Source: Lysobacterales bacterium
GTDB lineage: Bacteria > Pseudomonadota > Gammaproteobacteria > Xanthomonadales > SZUA-36
NCBI GenBank assembly: GCA_013001885.1
Contig: JABDLD010000069.1
Location: 1-57,493 of the forward strand
Reading direction: 5' to 3'
DNA: 57,493 bases
The first letter of the stretch is position 1; each line of letters opens with the position of its first letter. Made by a program: the position numbers and the translations under genes. Positions 16,723 through 26,954 of the stretch are shown here, piece by piece. The notes beneath the pieces are model-generated. The model had not been told where the DNA came from, did no database searches, and was given only the letters and a program-made list of their open reading frames with translations.

Positions 16723-18816
16723 TCAGCTTTCTTCGTTGGCCGCCTTCATGCTAAGGCGTATACGGCCCTGCTTGTCGACCTCAAGGACTTTGACCTTAAC
16801 CATGTCGCCTTCCTTGACTACATCGGTCACGTTTTCCACACGCTCTTCTGAAAGCTGGGAAATATGAACCAGTCCGTCACGGCCGGGCGTCAATGAAACG
16901 AACGCGCCGAAATTCATGATCTTAATGACCTTGCCTTCGAAAATCTGTCCCGGCTCAACATCCGCCGTGATCTGCTCGATCCGCTTGCGGGCTTCGTCCG
17001 CTGCCTCTTTGTTGACCGAAGCAATGGTCACGGTGCCGTCATCGGCAATGTCGATGGTACATCCGGTTTCCTCGGTGATGGAACGGATGGTTACCCCGCC
17101 CTTTCCGATGACGTCGCGAATCTTGTCCGGGTGCACCTTGATGGTCATCAGGCGCGGAGCGTATTCGGACATTTCACTTCTTGGCTTGTTGATGACCTTG
17201 TTCATTTCACCGAGGATGAAGTTACGGCCGTCGCGGGCTTGCGACAACGCGATCTTCATGATCTCCTCGTTGATGCCCTCGATCTTGATATCCATCTGCA
17301 AAGCGGTGATGCCCTCTTCGCTGCCGGCCACCTTGAAATCCATGTCGCCGAGGTGATCCTCATCGCCCAGGATATCCGAGAGCACCGCAAAACGGTCGCC
17401 TTCCTTGATCAGGCCCATCGCAATACCGGCGACCGGCGCCTTGACCGGAACGCCTGCGTCCATCAGGGACAGGGAAGTACCGCATACAGAGGCCATCGAG
17501 CTTGAACCGTTCGATTCAGTAATTTCAGAAACCACCCGGATCACGTAGGGAAAATCTTCCATGGTTGGAAGCATGGCGGCTACACCACGGCGAGCCAGAC
17601 GGCCGTGGCCAATTTCCCGCCGCTTGGGTCCACTCATGAAGCCGGTCTCGCCGACGCAGAACGGAGGGAAGTTGTAGTGCAGCATGAACGGGTCTTTGTA
17701 TTCACCGGTCACTGCATCGATGATCTGAGAGTCACGCCCGGTTCCCAATGTCGTCGCAACAATGGCCTGGGTTTCACCACGGGTGAACAACGCCGAACCG
17801 TGTGCGCGCGGTAGCACGCCGCACTCCACGCTGATCGGGCGGACCGTACTCAGGTCACGGCCGTCAATACGCGGGGCGCCGGAAAGAATCCGTTCACGCA
17901 CCAGCGATTTTTCCAGCTTGGAGAAAGCACCCGAAACGTCGCCTGCCGACGGTGCGTTTTCGTCTTCTGCATCACACAGTGCGTCGACCACGGCTTTCTT
18001 GACTTCGCCGATCGCGTCATGGCGCTGCATCTTGTCTGCAATCGCATAAGCGTCCGTCAGCCCCTGCGTGGCCAGTTCGCCGACCTTGCCGGCCAATGAT
18101 TCATCGCTCGCGGGAGCTTCCCATTCCCAGGCGACAACACCGACTTCATCCGCGAGTTCACTGACTGCCTGAACCACGGCTTTTGAAGCTTCGTGGCCAA
18201 AGGTCACGGCGCCCAGCATGACGTCTTCCGACAACAACTTGGCTTCCGACTCAACCATCAACACGGCGCTTTCCGTGCCGGCAACCACCAGGTCCAGGTC
18301 AGATTCAAGTAACTGGGTGCTGGTGGGATTCAGCACGTAATTGCCGTCGATGTAACCCACGCGGGCTGCGCCGATGGGGCCGTTGAACGGCATGCCGGAC
18401 AGCGCCAGGGCCGCCGACGTTCCGATCAGGGCCGGAATATCGCCGCCAATATCAGGGTTGGAGGACATCAAGGTCGCGATTACCTGGACTTCGTTCATGA
18501 AGCCCTTGGGAAACAGGGGCCGGATCGGACGGTCAATCAACCGGCAGATCAGGGTTTCCTGCTCCGTGGGTCGGCCTTCACGCTTGAAGAAGCCGCCGGG
18601 AATGCGTCCCGCCGCGTAGAATTTTTCCTGGTAATTCACCGTCAGCGGGAAAAACGGCCGGCCTGGATCGGCCTCCTTGCGCCCGACAACGGTCACCATC
18701 ACCTTTGTATCACCCATTGACACCATCACGGAGCCGCCAGCCTGGCGGGCGATCTGCCCGGTTTCCAGCGTGACCTCGTGATCACCATATTTAAACGTCT
18801 TAGTCAGTTTTTGCAC
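16723..18816 (-). CDS. pnp: Polyribonucleotide nucleotidyltransferase
   Basis: A 697-residue PNPase, the phosphorolytic 3'-5' exoribonuclease of the RNA degradosome. The order is two RNase PH-like domains, with [17 protein letters not shown] at the start of the second and the active-site block around [23 protein letters not shown] domain (IRDVIGKGG) and an S1 domain ([16 protein letters not shown]) follow. The start codon is GTG at 18816, preceded by AGGA eight bases upstream; E. coli pnp also uses a non-ATG start. It lies 99 bp downstream of rpsO, the conserved arrangement in which PNPase autoregulates through the leader. A short inverted repeat (16710-16726) overlaps the stop codon. Confidence 0.97.
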   Translation of the reverse strand: MQKLTKTFKYGDHEVTLETGQIARQAGGSVMVSMGDTKVMVTVVGRKEADPGRPFFPLTVNYQEKFYAAGRIPGGFFKREGRPTEQETLICRLIDRPIRPLFPKGFMNEVQVIATLMSSNPDIGGDIPALIGTSAALALSGMPFNGPIGAARVGYIDGNYVLNPTSTQLLESDLDLVVAGTESAVLMVESEAKLLSEDVMLGAVTFGHEASKAVVQAVSELADEVGVVAWEWEAPASDESLAGKVGELATQGLTDAYAIADKMQRHDAIGEVKKAVVDALCDAEDENAPSAGDVSGAFSKLEKSLVRERILSGAPRIDGRDLSTVRPISVECGVLPRAHGSALFTRGETQAIVATTLGTGRDSQIIDAVTGEYKDPFMLHYNFPPFCVGETGFMSGPKRREIGHGRLARRGVAAMLPTMEDFPYVIRVVSEITESNGSSSMASVCGTSLSLMDAGVPVKAPVAGIAMGLIKEGDRFAVLSDILGDEDHLGDMDFKVAGSEEGITALQMDIKIEGINEEIMKIALSQARDGRNFILGEMNKVINKPRSEMSEYAPRLMTIKVHPDKIRDVIGKGGVTIRSITEETGCTIDIADDGTVTIASVNKEAADEARKRIEQITADVEPGQIFEGKVIKIMNFGAFVSLTPGRDGLVHISQLSEERVENVTDVVKEGDMVKVKVLEVDKQGRIRLSMKAANEES

Positions 18817-18915
18817 TCTTCATTTCCTGTTTTCATTGTTAAAAGCCGTATATGCGAATGCTCCGGCAGACCGGTTGTCTACCAGAGCGAAGGCCGTGTC
18901 GTGATGCAGGGACGC

Positions 18916-19185
18916 TTAGCGTCGCAGGCCGAGACGCTTGATCAGGTCGCGGTAGCGCTCGATGTCCTTTTTCCTGAGGTAATCGAGCAGGCTGCGGCGC
19001 TGGTTCACCATGCGCAGCAAACCGCGCCGTGAATGATGATCGCCCTTGTGAGCCTTGAAATGGTCGGTGAGGTATTGGATACGACCCGTAAGCAGCGCTA
19101 CCTGGACTTCTGGAGACCCGGTATCACTTTCTGAACGAGCGTACTCGCTGACAATTTTTGCTTTTGCATCTGCATCAAAAGACAT
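18916..19185 (-). CDS. rpsO: 30S ribosomal protein S15
   Basis: An 89-residue S15, the standard length, which binds the central domain of 16S rRNA and helps form intersubunit bridges. The family core [16 protein letters not shown] and [12 protein letters not shown] is intact. The start is the ATG at 19185 with GGAGAAGG upstream; the frame continues upstream without a stop but is not protein-like. It is transcribed with pnp. S15 represses its own translation in E. coli, and the leader here is structured (19232-19248). A short palindrome, GACGCTAAGCGTC, spans the stop codon. Confidence 0.97.
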   Translation of the reverse strand: MSFDADAKAKIVSEYARSESDTGSPEVQVALLTGRIQYLTDHFKAHKGDHHSRRGLLRMVNQRRSLLDYLRKKDIERYRDLIKRLGLRR

Positions 19186-19231
19186 GGTTCCTTCTCCATA
19201 TCTAGAGCCGCAAAGCTTTTGTAAAAACCCG

Positions 19232-19248
19232 CCGGACAATGGGCCCGG
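19232..19248 (-). promoter_or_regulatory. Stem-loop in the rpsO leader
   Basis: A six-pair stem (one G-U) closes a five-base loop and, on the minus strand, is followed four bases later by TTTTT. It sits 47-63 bases before the S15 start codon. It could be an attenuator or part of an S15-binding leader structure. Confidence 0.4.
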
Positions 19249-19300
19249 TAGTTTAGGGTCTTTGCAAAAACTTCGAAGCCCCGTGGTTAATGAGCCGGCT

Positions 19301-19329
19301 ATGATATACCTATCATTGCAGTTAAACAA
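19301..19329 (-). promoter_or_regulatory. Sigma70-type promoter of rpsO-pnp
   Basis: On the minus strand TTGTTT (19324-19329) and TATCAT (19301-19306, five of six consensus bases) are 17 bases apart. It lies in the 227-bp gap between truB and rpsO, implying a leader of about 110 nt. Confidence 0.5.
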
Positions 19330-19412
19330 GCTCTGGAACAGTCGCCCGCCCTGTTTTGAGGATAGCACTTCTTTGCCTGCGGCAAAACCGCTCTATCCCC
19401 ATAACCGGGCTA

Positions 19413-20318
19413 CTATTGGAGGTTCATTACTCGTTTGGGTTTCAAGTGGTTTTCAGGGGTAATTTCACCCAGACCGAGCAGGTCATTTTTCGGGCCGTAA
19501 ACACGAACCGGGCCGGGTTCACAACCACTGGCTGTGACCGGATTGCCGTGGGTAAAACGATGGGCAAGTGTCTGGTCCAGCGTCACCAACGGCCAATCCG
19601 CCAGTCCTGCATCAACCGGCAACAGGCAGCTGTCGGTTTGCCCGGCCTCTGCCAACTGGGCCAGTTCATCCAGGCTGATCATGTCCTGTTCATGAAAGGG
19701 TTCCACTTCCAGCCGCCGCAATGCGCTGAGATGCGCGCAGGTGCCGAGTTTAGCTGCGATATCTTCCGCCAGGGTGCGGACATATGTTCCCTTGGAACAG
19801 CGGACCCTGAATTGCAGCAGGGGAGGTTCCCAACTGACCGACTCCAGGCCGTAAATCTCGACTGAACGTGCTTTCCTGTCCACTTCGACACCCGCACGCG
19901 CCAATTTGTACAGCCTCTGGCCCTCGTGTTTCAGGGCAGAATACATCGGCGGCACCTGTTCAAGCGTTCCGAGAAACGAATTAAGAATTTCATCGATTTT
20001 CGGCGCATCGAGTGCGGGCACGTCCATTTCCTGCAGAACTTCTCCCTCAATGTCACCGGTAGATGTAGATTGCCCCAGCAGAGCGGTGGCGAGATAGGTC
20101 TTGGATGAATCGAGCATGAAGCCGGCGGTCTTGCTGGCCTCTCCGAGACAGATGGGCAGCATTCCCGTCGCAAACGGATCCAGGCTCCCGGTATGGCCCG
20201 CTTTGCGGGCGCCGAAGATCCAGCGAACTTTCTGAACCGCCTGACTGGAAGAAAAACCCGCCGGCTTGTCGAGCAGGATGACGCCGTGGACGTCTCTGCC
20301 CTTGCGTCGGCGGCTCAT
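19413..20318 (-). CDS. truB: tRNA pseudouridine(55) synthase
   Basis: A 301-residue TruB, which makes pseudouridine 55 in the T-loop of most tRNAs. The motifs are GVILLDKPAGFSSSQAVQKVR at the N-terminus, HTGSLDPFATGMLPICLGEA with the catalytic Asp of GSLDP, and the C-terminal RCSKGTYVRTLAEDIA and LRRLEVEPF. The ATG overlaps the rbfA stop as ATGA, showing translational coupling in the rimP-nusA-infB-rbfA-truB operon. Downstream lies the rpsO promoter region. Confidence 0.97.
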   Translation of the reverse strand: MSRRRKGRDVHGVILLDKPAGFSSSQAVQKVRWIFGARKAGHTGSLDPFATGMLPICLGEASKTAGFMLDSSKTYLATALLGQSTSTGDIEGEVLQEMDVPALDAPKIDEILNSFLGTLEQVPPMYSALKHEGQRLYKLARAGVEVDRKARSVEIYGLESVSWEPPLLQFRVRCSKGTYVRTLAEDIAAKLGTCAHLSALRRLEVEPFHEQDMISLDELAQLAEAGQTDSCLLPVDAGLADWPLVTLDQTLAHRFTHGNPVTASGCEPGPVRVYGPKNDLLGLGEITPENHLKPKRVMNLQ

Positions 20319-20704
20319 TCTTCGGCGTCTTGTTCGGGTTCCCCGGATTCGCGGCGATCGGATGCGACAGCGGCATCGATCAGGTCGTCCATGTGCAGGC
20401 CGGTTTCGACCGAGGCGTCATGCGTGAAGTGCAGTTCCGGCACGGAGCGAATCCGCATCTCCTGGCCCAGTCGCGAGCGCAAATACCCGGCCGCCTTGTT
20501 CAGGGCCCTGATCGTGGATTCGGCTTTTTTCGCTTCAAACACAGTGACGTAGATTTTCGCGTGCGATATGTCACGCGAAACCTCGACATCCGACAGACCA
20601 ATAAACCCGACGTCCGGATCTTTGACTTCTTTCTGGATCAGCTGGGCCAGTTCCCTGCGCAGGGTACCGGCGACCCGTTCCGACCGTTTGAAATCCCGGG
20701 GCAT
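20315..20704 (-). CDS. rbfA: 30S ribosome-binding factor A
   Basis: A 129-residue RbfA, a KH-fold factor needed for late maturation of the 16S rRNA 5' end and for cold growth. The N-terminus RSERVAGTLRRELAQLIQKEVKDPDVG and the core SHAKIYVTVF are diagnostic. It lies 12 bp after infB and overlaps truB by four bases. The acidic C-terminal tail is common in the family. Confidence 0.96.
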   Translation of the reverse strand: MPRDFKRSERVAGTLRRELAQLIQKEVKDPDVGFIGLSDVEVSRDISHAKIYVTVFEAKKAESTIRALNKAAGYLRSRLGQEMRIRSVPELHFTHDASVETGLHMDDLIDAAVASDRRESGEPEQDAEE

Positions 20705-20716
20705 TCTTCAGTTTCC

Positions 20717-23254
20717 TCAGAGCGTCCTGGCGACTTCAATGCGCTCAAAGCACTCAATGTGGTCACCCGGTTTCACATCGTTGTACATCTTCACGCCAAT
20801 ACCGCACTCGGTTCCCGACTGAACTTCGTTGACGTTGTCCTTGAAACGGCGCAGAGATTCGAGTTCACCTTCGAAGATCACGACGTTGTCACGCAAAACG
20901 CGAATCGGGTTGTGGCGCTTGACGATGCCTTCCATCACCAGGCAGCCTGCAATGGCGCCCAGCTTTGAAGACCGGAACACATCCTTGACTTCCGCGAGAC
21001 CGACAATCTGCTCCTTGACCTCGGTTCCAAGCAGGCCGGATATCGCTTTTTTGACCTCATCGATAGCGTCATAGATCACGCTGTAATAATGCAGGTCCAG
21101 TTCGTGTTCCTGGATCACCTTTCTGGCGGTTGCGTCCGCACGCACATTGAACCCGATGATGATCGCATCGGAGGCCTGCGCCAGCGACGCATCATTTTCG
21201 GTAATTGCCCCCACTCCTGAGGCAACGATGTTGACTTTCACATCATCGTTGCTGAGCTTGGTCAGCGCATCGCGCAGCGCCTCGACGCTGCCCTGCACAT
21301 CGGCGCGAATCAACAGGTTAACGTTGGTCTGCTCTTCCTTGCCCATGCTGTCGAACAGGTTTTGCAGATTGGCCGCCTGCTGCCGCGCCAGGCGTCCTTC
21401 GCGCTGGCGATCCTGCCGCTGGGAAGCCGCCTCCCTGGCCTTGCGCTCATTGGCGACGGCCAGCATTTCGTCACCGGCCTGCGGTACGCCCGACAAGCCC
21501 TGAACGACTGCGGGCATGGACGGCCCGGCCTCTTCGATGGCCTCCCCGCTTTCGTCAAACATGGCGCGGACGCGCCCGAATTCCTGCCCGGCAAGAACCA
21601 TGTCGCCGCGCCTGAGCGTTCCAGTCTGGATCAACAGGGTCGCTATGGGGCCGCGTCCGCGGTCCAGGCTCGACTCGACCACAACACCTCTCGCCATTGC
21701 ATCAGGATTGGCGGTGAGTTCCATCACCTCGGCCTGCAGCAGTACATTTTCCAGCAGTGTATCGATGCCTTCGCCGGTCTTGGCCGAGACGTTGACGAAA
21801 ATGTCCTCTCCGCCCCAGTCTTCCGGAATGACTTCTTCCTTGGACAGCTCGGTTTTTACCCGGTCAAGGTCGGCGTCGGGCTTATCGATCTTGTTGATTG
21901 CGACAATGATCGGCGTTCCCGCCGCGCGGGAATGCTGGATGGCCTCCCGGGTCTGGGGCATCACGCCATCGTCTGCAGCGACCACCAGAATAACGATATC
22001 CGTCGCCTGTGCGCCACGCGCGCGCATCGCGGTAAAAGCGGCATGGCCCGGCGTATCCAGAAACGTGATGACTCCGCGTTCGGTCTTCACATGGTAAGCG
22101 CCAATATGCTGCGTGATACCGCCTGCTTCCGCGTCAGCCACATGCGAGTGCCGAATATAATCGAGCAAGGATGTCTTGCCGTGATCAACGTGCCCCATGA
22201 CCGTGACGACCGGTGGCCGAGCAACGGCGTCGCCCTCTGATTCCGTCTCTACAGCAATCAGCTCCCGCTCGATGTCTTTCTCTTCGGCAGCCTTGGCGCT
22301 ATGGCCCATCTCTTCGACCACGAGGATCGCAGTGTCCTGGTCCAGGCTTTGATTGATGGTCACCATGATGCCCATCTTCATCAAAACCTTGATGACTTCA
22401 CCCGCCTTGACAGCCATTGACTTGGCCAGGTCTGAAACCGTAATGGCTTCAGGAATTTCCACTTCGCGCATGACCGGCGCGGTCGGGCGCGAGAACCCGT
22501 GCTCCGAGGAAGCAGAGGAAGACGGGCGCGTTCGCACTCCCGGCTTACGGCGCCTGGCGGTGGCCCCTCCGGCCACATGCAGCTCTTTCCTGCCGTAGCG
22601 TGTTTTAGGCTTGCTTTTCTCCTGTTCCCTGCGGCGCTGTTCTTCGGCCAGTTTGCGGGCACGTTCCTCTTCGAGCTTGCGTTCTTCATCCTCGGCGCGG
22701 CGGCGGGCCTCATCCTGCTGGGCCTTTTCCTCCGCATCCTTTCGGGACTGTTCCTCAGCCGCTTTTCTGGCTTGCTCTTCAGCCTGAAGCCGGGCTTCCT
22801 CTTCCTGCTTCAGCCGGGCTTCTTCCGCCGCCTGCTTCAGGGCCTGCTCTTCTGCGGCCCGCTTGGCGCGTGACTCATCCAGCAGTTTCTGCGCTTCCTC
22901 ACGGTCTGCATCCGGGGTCCCCATTTGTTCCTGGACCACTTCCCGCTTGACGTAGGTACGGCGCTTGCGTACTTCGACGTTGACCGTTCGCGTCGCTGCG
23001 CGAGGGCCGGAGCCGGATACGCGCAACTCGCTGACCGTCTTACGCTTCAGGGTCACCTGGCGCGGCGCCGTTGCATCGCTTTCCACTTTTCCATGACTTG
23101 CGCGCAGATGGGCGAGCAATTTTTTCTTGTCATCGTTGGAAACCGCGTCATCACCACTACTGGCCTCGATGCCGGCGTCGTTAAGCTGGGTTAGCAGCTT
23201 TTCGCTGTCGACACCTAATACGTCGGCCAGTTGTGTAACGGTTACTTTGGACAT
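20717..23254 (-). CDS. infB: Translation initiation factor IF-2
   Basis: An 845-residue IF-2, the GTPase that brings initiator tRNA to the 30S subunit. The N-terminal domain begins [16 protein letters not shown] long charged region rich in Ala, Glu, Arg and Lys (about residues 115-220) forms the variable linker. The GTPase motifs [20 protein letters not shown] and NKIDKP are intact and the C-terminal domains complete the protein. The gene lies 36 bp after nusA. Its substrate, initiator tRNA, is encoded at the head of the same gene cluster. Confidence 0.97.
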   Translation of the reverse strand: MSKVTVTQLADVLGVDSEKLLTQLNDAGIEASSGDDAVSNDDKKKLLAHLRASHGKVESDATAPRQVTLKRKTVSELRVSGSGPRAATRTVNVEVRKRRTYVKREVVQEQMGTPDADREEAQKLLDESRAKRAAEEQALKQAAEEARLKQEEEARLQAEEQARKAAEEQSRKDAEEKAQQDEARRRAEDEERKLEEERARKLAEEQRRREQEKSKPKTRYGRKELHVAGGATARRRKPGVRTRPSSSASSEHGFSRPTAPVMREVEIPEAITVSDLAKSMAVKAGEVIKVLMKMGIMVTINQSLDQDTAILVVEEMGHSAKAAEEKDIERELIAVETESEGDAVARPPVVTVMGHVDHGKTSLLDYIRHSHVADAEAGGITQHIGAYHVKTERGVITFLDTPGHAAFTAMRARGAQATDIVILVVAADDGVMPQTREAIQHSRAAGTPIIVAINKIDKPDADLDRVKTELSKEEVIPEDWGGEDIFVNVSAKTGEGIDTLLENVLLQAEVMELTANPDAMARGVVVESSLDRGRGPIATLLIQTGTLRRGDMVLAGQEFGRVRAMFDESGEAIEEAGPSMPAVVQGLSGVPQAGDEMLAVANERKAREAASQRQDRQREGRLARQQAANLQNLFDSMGKEEQTNVNLLIRADVQGSVEALRDALTKLSNDDVKVNIVASGVGAITENDASLAQASDAIIIGFNVRADATARKVIQEHELDLHYYSVIYDAIDEVKKAISGLLGTEVKEQIVGLAEVKDVFRSSKLGAIAGCLVMEGIVKRHNPIRVLRDNVVIFEGELESLRRFKDNVNEVQSGTECGIGVKMYNDVKPGDHIECFERIEVARTL

Positions 23255-23290
23255 ATGTTGCTCCTGAATATCTACTGATTCCCGGTTTGC

Positions 23291-24784
23291 TTAGGCTTCT
23301 TCGGCAAACCAGGGGGCACGCGCAGCCATAATCAGCGCTGCAGCGTCTTCTTCATTCATTTCATTGATTTCGATCAGTTCGTCAACCGACAGTTCAGCCA
23401 GGTCTTCCTGTGAGCGGACGCCTTTTTCAGCCAGCCGGAAGGCCAACCGTTCCGTCATCCCCTCGAGCTCCATCAAGTCTTCTTCCGGAGCGTTCTCATC
23501 GAGGTCTTCTTCCTTGGCGATGAGCTGGGTCAGCAGGGCATCCCGTGCACGGCGCCGGATTTCCGTGACAATCTCTTCATCAAATTCTGCAATTTCAAGC
23601 AGCTCGGATTCCGGTACGTACGCGACTTCCTCAATGTTGCTGAAGCCCTCGGCCACCAGGATATTGGCGACGTCCTCGCCTACATCCAGCTTTTTCATGA
23701 AACGCTCCAGGATCTTGTGCGCTTCCTCTTCACCTTTCTGTTCCGCCTGCTCCACCGTGAGAACGTTCAGCTCCCACCCGCTCAGCTCACTCGCCAACCG
23801 GACATTCTGCCCGCCGCGACCAATGGCCTGTGACAGGTTGGATTCCTCGACGGCAATATCCATCGCCTGGTTTTCCTCGTCCACGACAATCGCAGCCACC
23901 TCGGCCGGCGCCATCGCATTGATGACGAATTGCGCAGGGTTGTCGTCCCACAAAATGATGTCAATCCGCTCGCCTGCCAGCTCATTGGAAACGGCCTGCA
24001 CACGTGAACCACGCATGCCGACGCAGGCGCCGATCGGATCGGTGCGTTTGTCATTGGACCGCACCGCAATCTTGGCTCTGCGCCCCGGGTCGCGTGCACC
24101 ACCCATAATGGACAGCAGGTCCTGGCCGATTTCCGGCACCTCCAGTTCAAAAAGCGCCACCAGAAATTCAACAATGGTGCGACTGGCGAACAGCTGGGGG
24201 CCGCGGGGTTCTGTTCTGACTTCGTAAAGGTAGGCGCGCAGGCGGTCGCCCGGGCGTACCGATTCACCCGGAATCATATTGCGTTGGGAGATAAATGCCT
24301 CGGCATTCCCGCCCAGGTCAAGATAGACATTGCCGCGCTCGACCCGTTTCACGATGCCGTTGATCAATTCGCCGGCCCGGCTCTCGTATTCCTCGACGAC
24401 CTGGGCCCGCTCAGCTTCGCGGACACGCTGGACAATGACCTGCTTGGCGGTCTGTGCTGCGATTCTCCCGAAATTCGCGTTTTCCATGGGCTCTTCGATG
24501 AACCCGCCGACCTCTACCTCCGGGTCGGTCTCGAGTGCGTCTTTCAGGAACACCTGGGCGTCCTCGATCTCCATCTCGGCGTCGTCTTCGATAACTTCCC
24601 AGCGCCGGAACGTTTCATAATCTCCCGTTGCACGGTCAATCGTGACGCGGATATCGCGCTCTTCTTCATTGAGCTTGCGCGCGGCCGAGGCCAAAGCGGC
24701 CTCCAGCGCCCCAAAAATAACGTCCTTGCTTACGCCTTTCTCATTGGAAACGGCATCCACAACCAGCAGGATTTCTTTGCTCAT
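23291..24784 (-). CDS. nusA: Transcription termination/antitermination factor NusA
   Basis: A 497-residue NusA, which binds RNA polymerase and modulates pausing, termination and antitermination. An N-terminal polymerase-binding domain is followed by S1 (about 135-200), two KH domains (including [22 protein letters not shown] and [15 protein letters not shown]) and two acidic C-terminal repeats, as in E. coli and other gammaproteobacteria. The ATG overlaps the rimP stop as ATGA, so the two are coupled. Confidence 0.97.
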   Translation of the reverse strand: MSKEILLVVDAVSNEKGVSKDVIFGALEAALASAARKLNEEERDIRVTIDRATGDYETFRRWEVIEDDAEMEIEDAQVFLKDALETDPEVEVGGFIEEPMENANFGRIAAQTAKQVIVQRVREAERAQVVEEYESRAGELINGIVKRVERGNVYLDLGGNAEAFISQRNMIPGESVRPGDRLRAYLYEVRTEPRGPQLFASRTIVEFLVALFELEVPEIGQDLLSIMGGARDPGRRAKIAVRSNDKRTDPIGACVGMRGSRVQAVSNELAGERIDIILWDDNPAQFVINAMAPAEVAAIVVDEENQAMDIAVEESNLSQAIGRGGQNVRLASELSGWELNVLTVEQAEQKGEEEAHKILERFMKKLDVGEDVANILVAEGFSNIEEVAYVPESELLEIAEFDEEIVTEIRRRARDALLTQLIAKEEDLDENAPEEDLMELEGMTERLAFRLAEKGVRSQEDLAELSVDELIEINEMNEEDAAALIMAARAPWFAEEA

Positions 24785-25260
24785 CGAGCTTCTCTCTGTG
24801 AAAATAGTTTGTCGTAATCGGGAACCAGGCGCGCTTTGGCGATGTTATTCATCTCCAGTGACACTTCTGATTCATCCACTTCAATCGTTACCCGGTCCCC
24901 CTCGGCGCCGAGAATTGTACCCTTGAACTTGCGCTGCCCGTCCTGGGGAGCAAACAGCGTAATTTTGGCAACTTCCCCGGCAAACTGCCTGAAATGCTCC
25001 GGTGTAAATAAAGGCCGGTCCAGTCCCGGCGAGGAGATCTCGAGGTTGTAATGCCCCGGAATGGGGTCTTCCACGTCCAGCAGTGCCGCCACTTCCCGGC
25101 TGACTTTCTCGCAGTCCTCCACCGCGATGCCGTCTGTGCTGTCTATGTAAACTGCCACCACCGGATTTTTCGTATTGCTTCCGTGCTCCAGGCCGACAAA
25201 TTCGTAGCCCAGGTCTTCGACCAGGGGCTGTATCAGGTGAGTCAGCTTGACAGATTTCAA
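24781..25260 (-). CDS. rimP: Ribosome maturation factor RimP
   Basis: A 159-residue RimP, needed for 30S subunit assembly around S12. [39 protein letters not shown] and the C-terminal Sm-like domain are typical. The start codon is TTG at 25260, with GGAG six bases upstream; no ATG lies near. It is the first protein gene after the initiator tRNA, as in the metY-rimP-nusA-infB operon of E. coli, and is separated from the tRNA by a terminator-like hairpin. Confidence 0.95.
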   Translation of the reverse strand: MKSVKLTHLIQPLVEDLGYEFVGLEHGSNTKNPVVAVYIDSTDGIAVEDCEKVSREVAALLDVEDPIPGHYNLEISSPGLDRPLFTPEHFRQFAGEVAKITLFAPQDGQRKFKGTILGAEGDRVTIEVDESEVSLEMNNIAKARLVPDYDKLFSQREAR

Positions 25261-25347
25261 CCTTGTCTCCGTTTCAACAATGCCCGGTTAATCCATCGGG
25301 CAGAAAAAAAGGGCTCGCCGGCCCCAATTCTTGACTGAACCAATAAA

Positions 25348-25367
25348 AAGGCCCCTGCTGGGGCCTT
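25348..25367 (-). terminator. Terminator/attenuator between initiator tRNA and rimP
   Basis: An eight-base stem AAGGCCCC / GGGGCCTT with a four-base loop is followed on the minus strand by a T-rich tail. It starts 13 bp after the tRNA 3' end. Partial read-through would let the tRNA promoter drive rimP-nusA-infB. Confidence 0.85.
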
Positions 25368-25379
25368 CTCAATGGGACT

Positions 25380-25456
25380 TGGTAGCGGGGGCAGGATTCG
25401 AACCTGCGACCTTCGGGTTATGAGCCCGACGAGCTGCCAGACTGCTCCACCCCGCA
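25380..25456 (-). tRNA. Initiator tRNA-fMet (CAU)
   Basis: A 77-nt tRNA with encoded CCA. The anticodon loop CTCATAA sits on a TCGGG/CCCGA stem whose three consecutive G-C pairs are the hallmark of initiators. The first pair is unpaired (T1 opposite T72), also an initiator feature; E. coli has C1-A72 instead. The T-loop is GCAGG-TTCGAAT-CCTGC. It corresponds in position to E. coli metY. Confidence 0.97.
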
Positions 25457-25470
25457 TCAGCAAGTGGGGG

Positions 25471-25499
25471 ATGATATAGACTCCCCCGATCGAATTCAA
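25471..25499 (-). promoter_or_regulatory. Sigma70 promoter of the initiator tRNA
   Basis: TTGAAT (25494-25499) and TATCAT (25471-25476) are spaced by exactly 17 bases and precede the tRNA by about 15 bases. The -35 box overlaps the end of nuoN. The discriminator is C-rich (CCCCC), a feature of promoters under stringent control. Confidence 0.75.
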
Positions 25500-26941
25500 G
25501 CCCCGAATGAGGCCATACACACCGCAATCAGGGAACTGGAGAAAATTCCCAGTCCAATCATCATTATACCATTCAGAGATATTGCTGCACGGAAATCAAC
25601 CGGCGCGTCAATCTCGGCCTCGGTCAGCGGCTCGTCGAAGTACATCAGCTTTACGACCCGGAGGTAGTAAAAGGCGCCGACCACGGAAAAAATAACCGCG
25701 ATAATGGCGAGCCACATCAATCCGGCATCCAGCGCCGCCTTGATCACCATCCACTTGGCGAAGAAGCCGACAAAAACGGGTACGCCCGCCATTGAGAACA
25801 TGACCATCGCCATGATTGCCGCGTACCAGCTGTTTCGCTGGTTCAGACCTTTGAAATCATCCAGTTTTTCCGCTTCCACGCCACGGGCGGACAACAGGAT
25901 CACCATGCCGAAGCCGGCAGCAGACATCAGCGAATAGACGATCACGTAAAACATGCCTGCGCCGTAACCCATCGCCGTGCCCGGCAACAGCCCCATCAAG
26001 ACGAAGCCCATGTGGGAAATGGTCGAATACGCCAGCATTCTCTTGATGTTGGTCTGGGCGATAGCGGCTACGTTGCCCAGGATGATCGAGAGTACCGCGA
26101 GAATACTGAGCATTTGCGACCAGTCGGCCTGCATGTCCACCAGGCCGGTTTGCAACAGGCGGATCGCCATCGCGAAAGCCGCCATCTTGGGAACCGAAGA
26201 GATAAACAACGTGGTGACCACCGGCGCGCCCTGGTAAACGTCAGGAATCCACATGTGAAACGGAACCACGCCCAGTTTGAACGCCAGGCCGACAACCAGG
26301 AAGACCAATCCGAACACCAGCAGCGGATCATCGCTTCCAACCGACCTGACCGCTTGCGCCACCTGCCCGAGATCCATCGTGCCGGTTGCCCCGTAGATCA
26401 TCGACATGCCATAGAGCAGCATGCCCGATGCCATCGAACCGAGCACGAAGTACTTTATCGCTGCTTCGGAACCGAGCCGTGAATCGCGGTCGAACGCGAC
26501 CAGTGCATAGGAGGAAAGGGAGATCAGCTCCAGTCCGAGGTAAATCATTACCAGGCTGTTGGCCGAAATCAGCAACATCACGCCTAACAGCGCAAATAAT
26601 GAGAGCGTATAGAAGTCAGCACGGAACATCCGGAACTGCCGCAGACAGAATTTGGCATAGGTATAGACGATTGCCAGGATCAGGAAGCTGAACAGCTTCA
26701 ACACGTCGCCCATGGTATCGCGGATATAGGAACCGTTGAATGCAAAGGCCTCTCGCACGCCATCTGCAGCGTAATCTGCGCGCAAGGTAATGATCGCCGC
26801 AAAGACCAGTGTGAGGATCGCCAGCATGTGAATGATGCCTCGGCGCTCTTCGCCGAGGTATAGATCCACGATCAGAATCACGCAAGCCATGACCATAACC
26901 CAGAGTTCCGGGGCCGCCAGTAACATGTTCGTACTATTCAT
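25496..26941 (-). CDS. nuoN: NADH-quinone oxidoreductase subunit N
   Basis: A 481-residue antiporter-like membrane subunit of complex I, last gene of the nuo operon. It has about 14 hydrophobic helices. YLGLELISLSSYALVAF carries the conserved TM5 glutamate and LAFKLGVVPFHMWIPDVYQGAP carries the TM7 lysine used in proton pumping. The start is set at the ATG at 26941, nine bases after GAGGGG; an in-frame GTG two codons earlier has too short a spacing. Its last codons contain the -35 box of the following tRNA promoter. Confidence 0.96.
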   Translation of the reverse strand: MNSTNMLLAAPELWVMVMACVILIVDLYLGEERRGIIHMLAILTLVFAAIITLRADYAADGVREAFAFNGSYIRDTMGDVLKLFSFLILAIVYTYAKFCLRQFRMFRADFYTLSLFALLGVMLLISANSLVMIYLGLELISLSSYALVAFDRDSRLGSEAAIKYFVLGSMASGMLLYGMSMIYGATGTMDLGQVAQAVRSVGSDDPLLVFGLVFLVVGLAFKLGVVPFHMWIPDVYQGAPVVTTLFISSVPKMAAFAMAIRLLQTGLVDMQADWSQMLSILAVLSIILGNVAAIAQTNIKRMLAYSTISHMGFVLMGLLPGTAMGYGAGMFYVIVYSLMSAAGFGMVILLSARGVEAEKLDDFKGLNQRNSWYAAIMAMVMFSMAGVPVFVGFFAKWMVIKAALDAGLMWLAIIAVIFSVVGAFYYLRVVKLMYFDEPLTEAEIDAPVDFRAAISLNGIMMIGLGIFSSSLIAVCMASFGA

Positions 26942-26954
26942 ATCCACGAGCCCC

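Noticed and set aside
16710-16726. Inverted repeat CTGAAA/TTTCAG over the pnp stop codon
   Set aside because: Only six A/T-rich pairs; the real terminator is the strong hairpin at 16675-16699.
19372-19386. Small perfect hairpin TTTGCC-TGC-GGCAAA downstream of truB
   Set aside because: Six-pair stem with a three-base loop and no T-run; too weak to call a terminator.
21362-22240. 292-codon plus-strand frame
   Set aside because: Antisense to the infB GTPase region, with no start signal or family resemblance.
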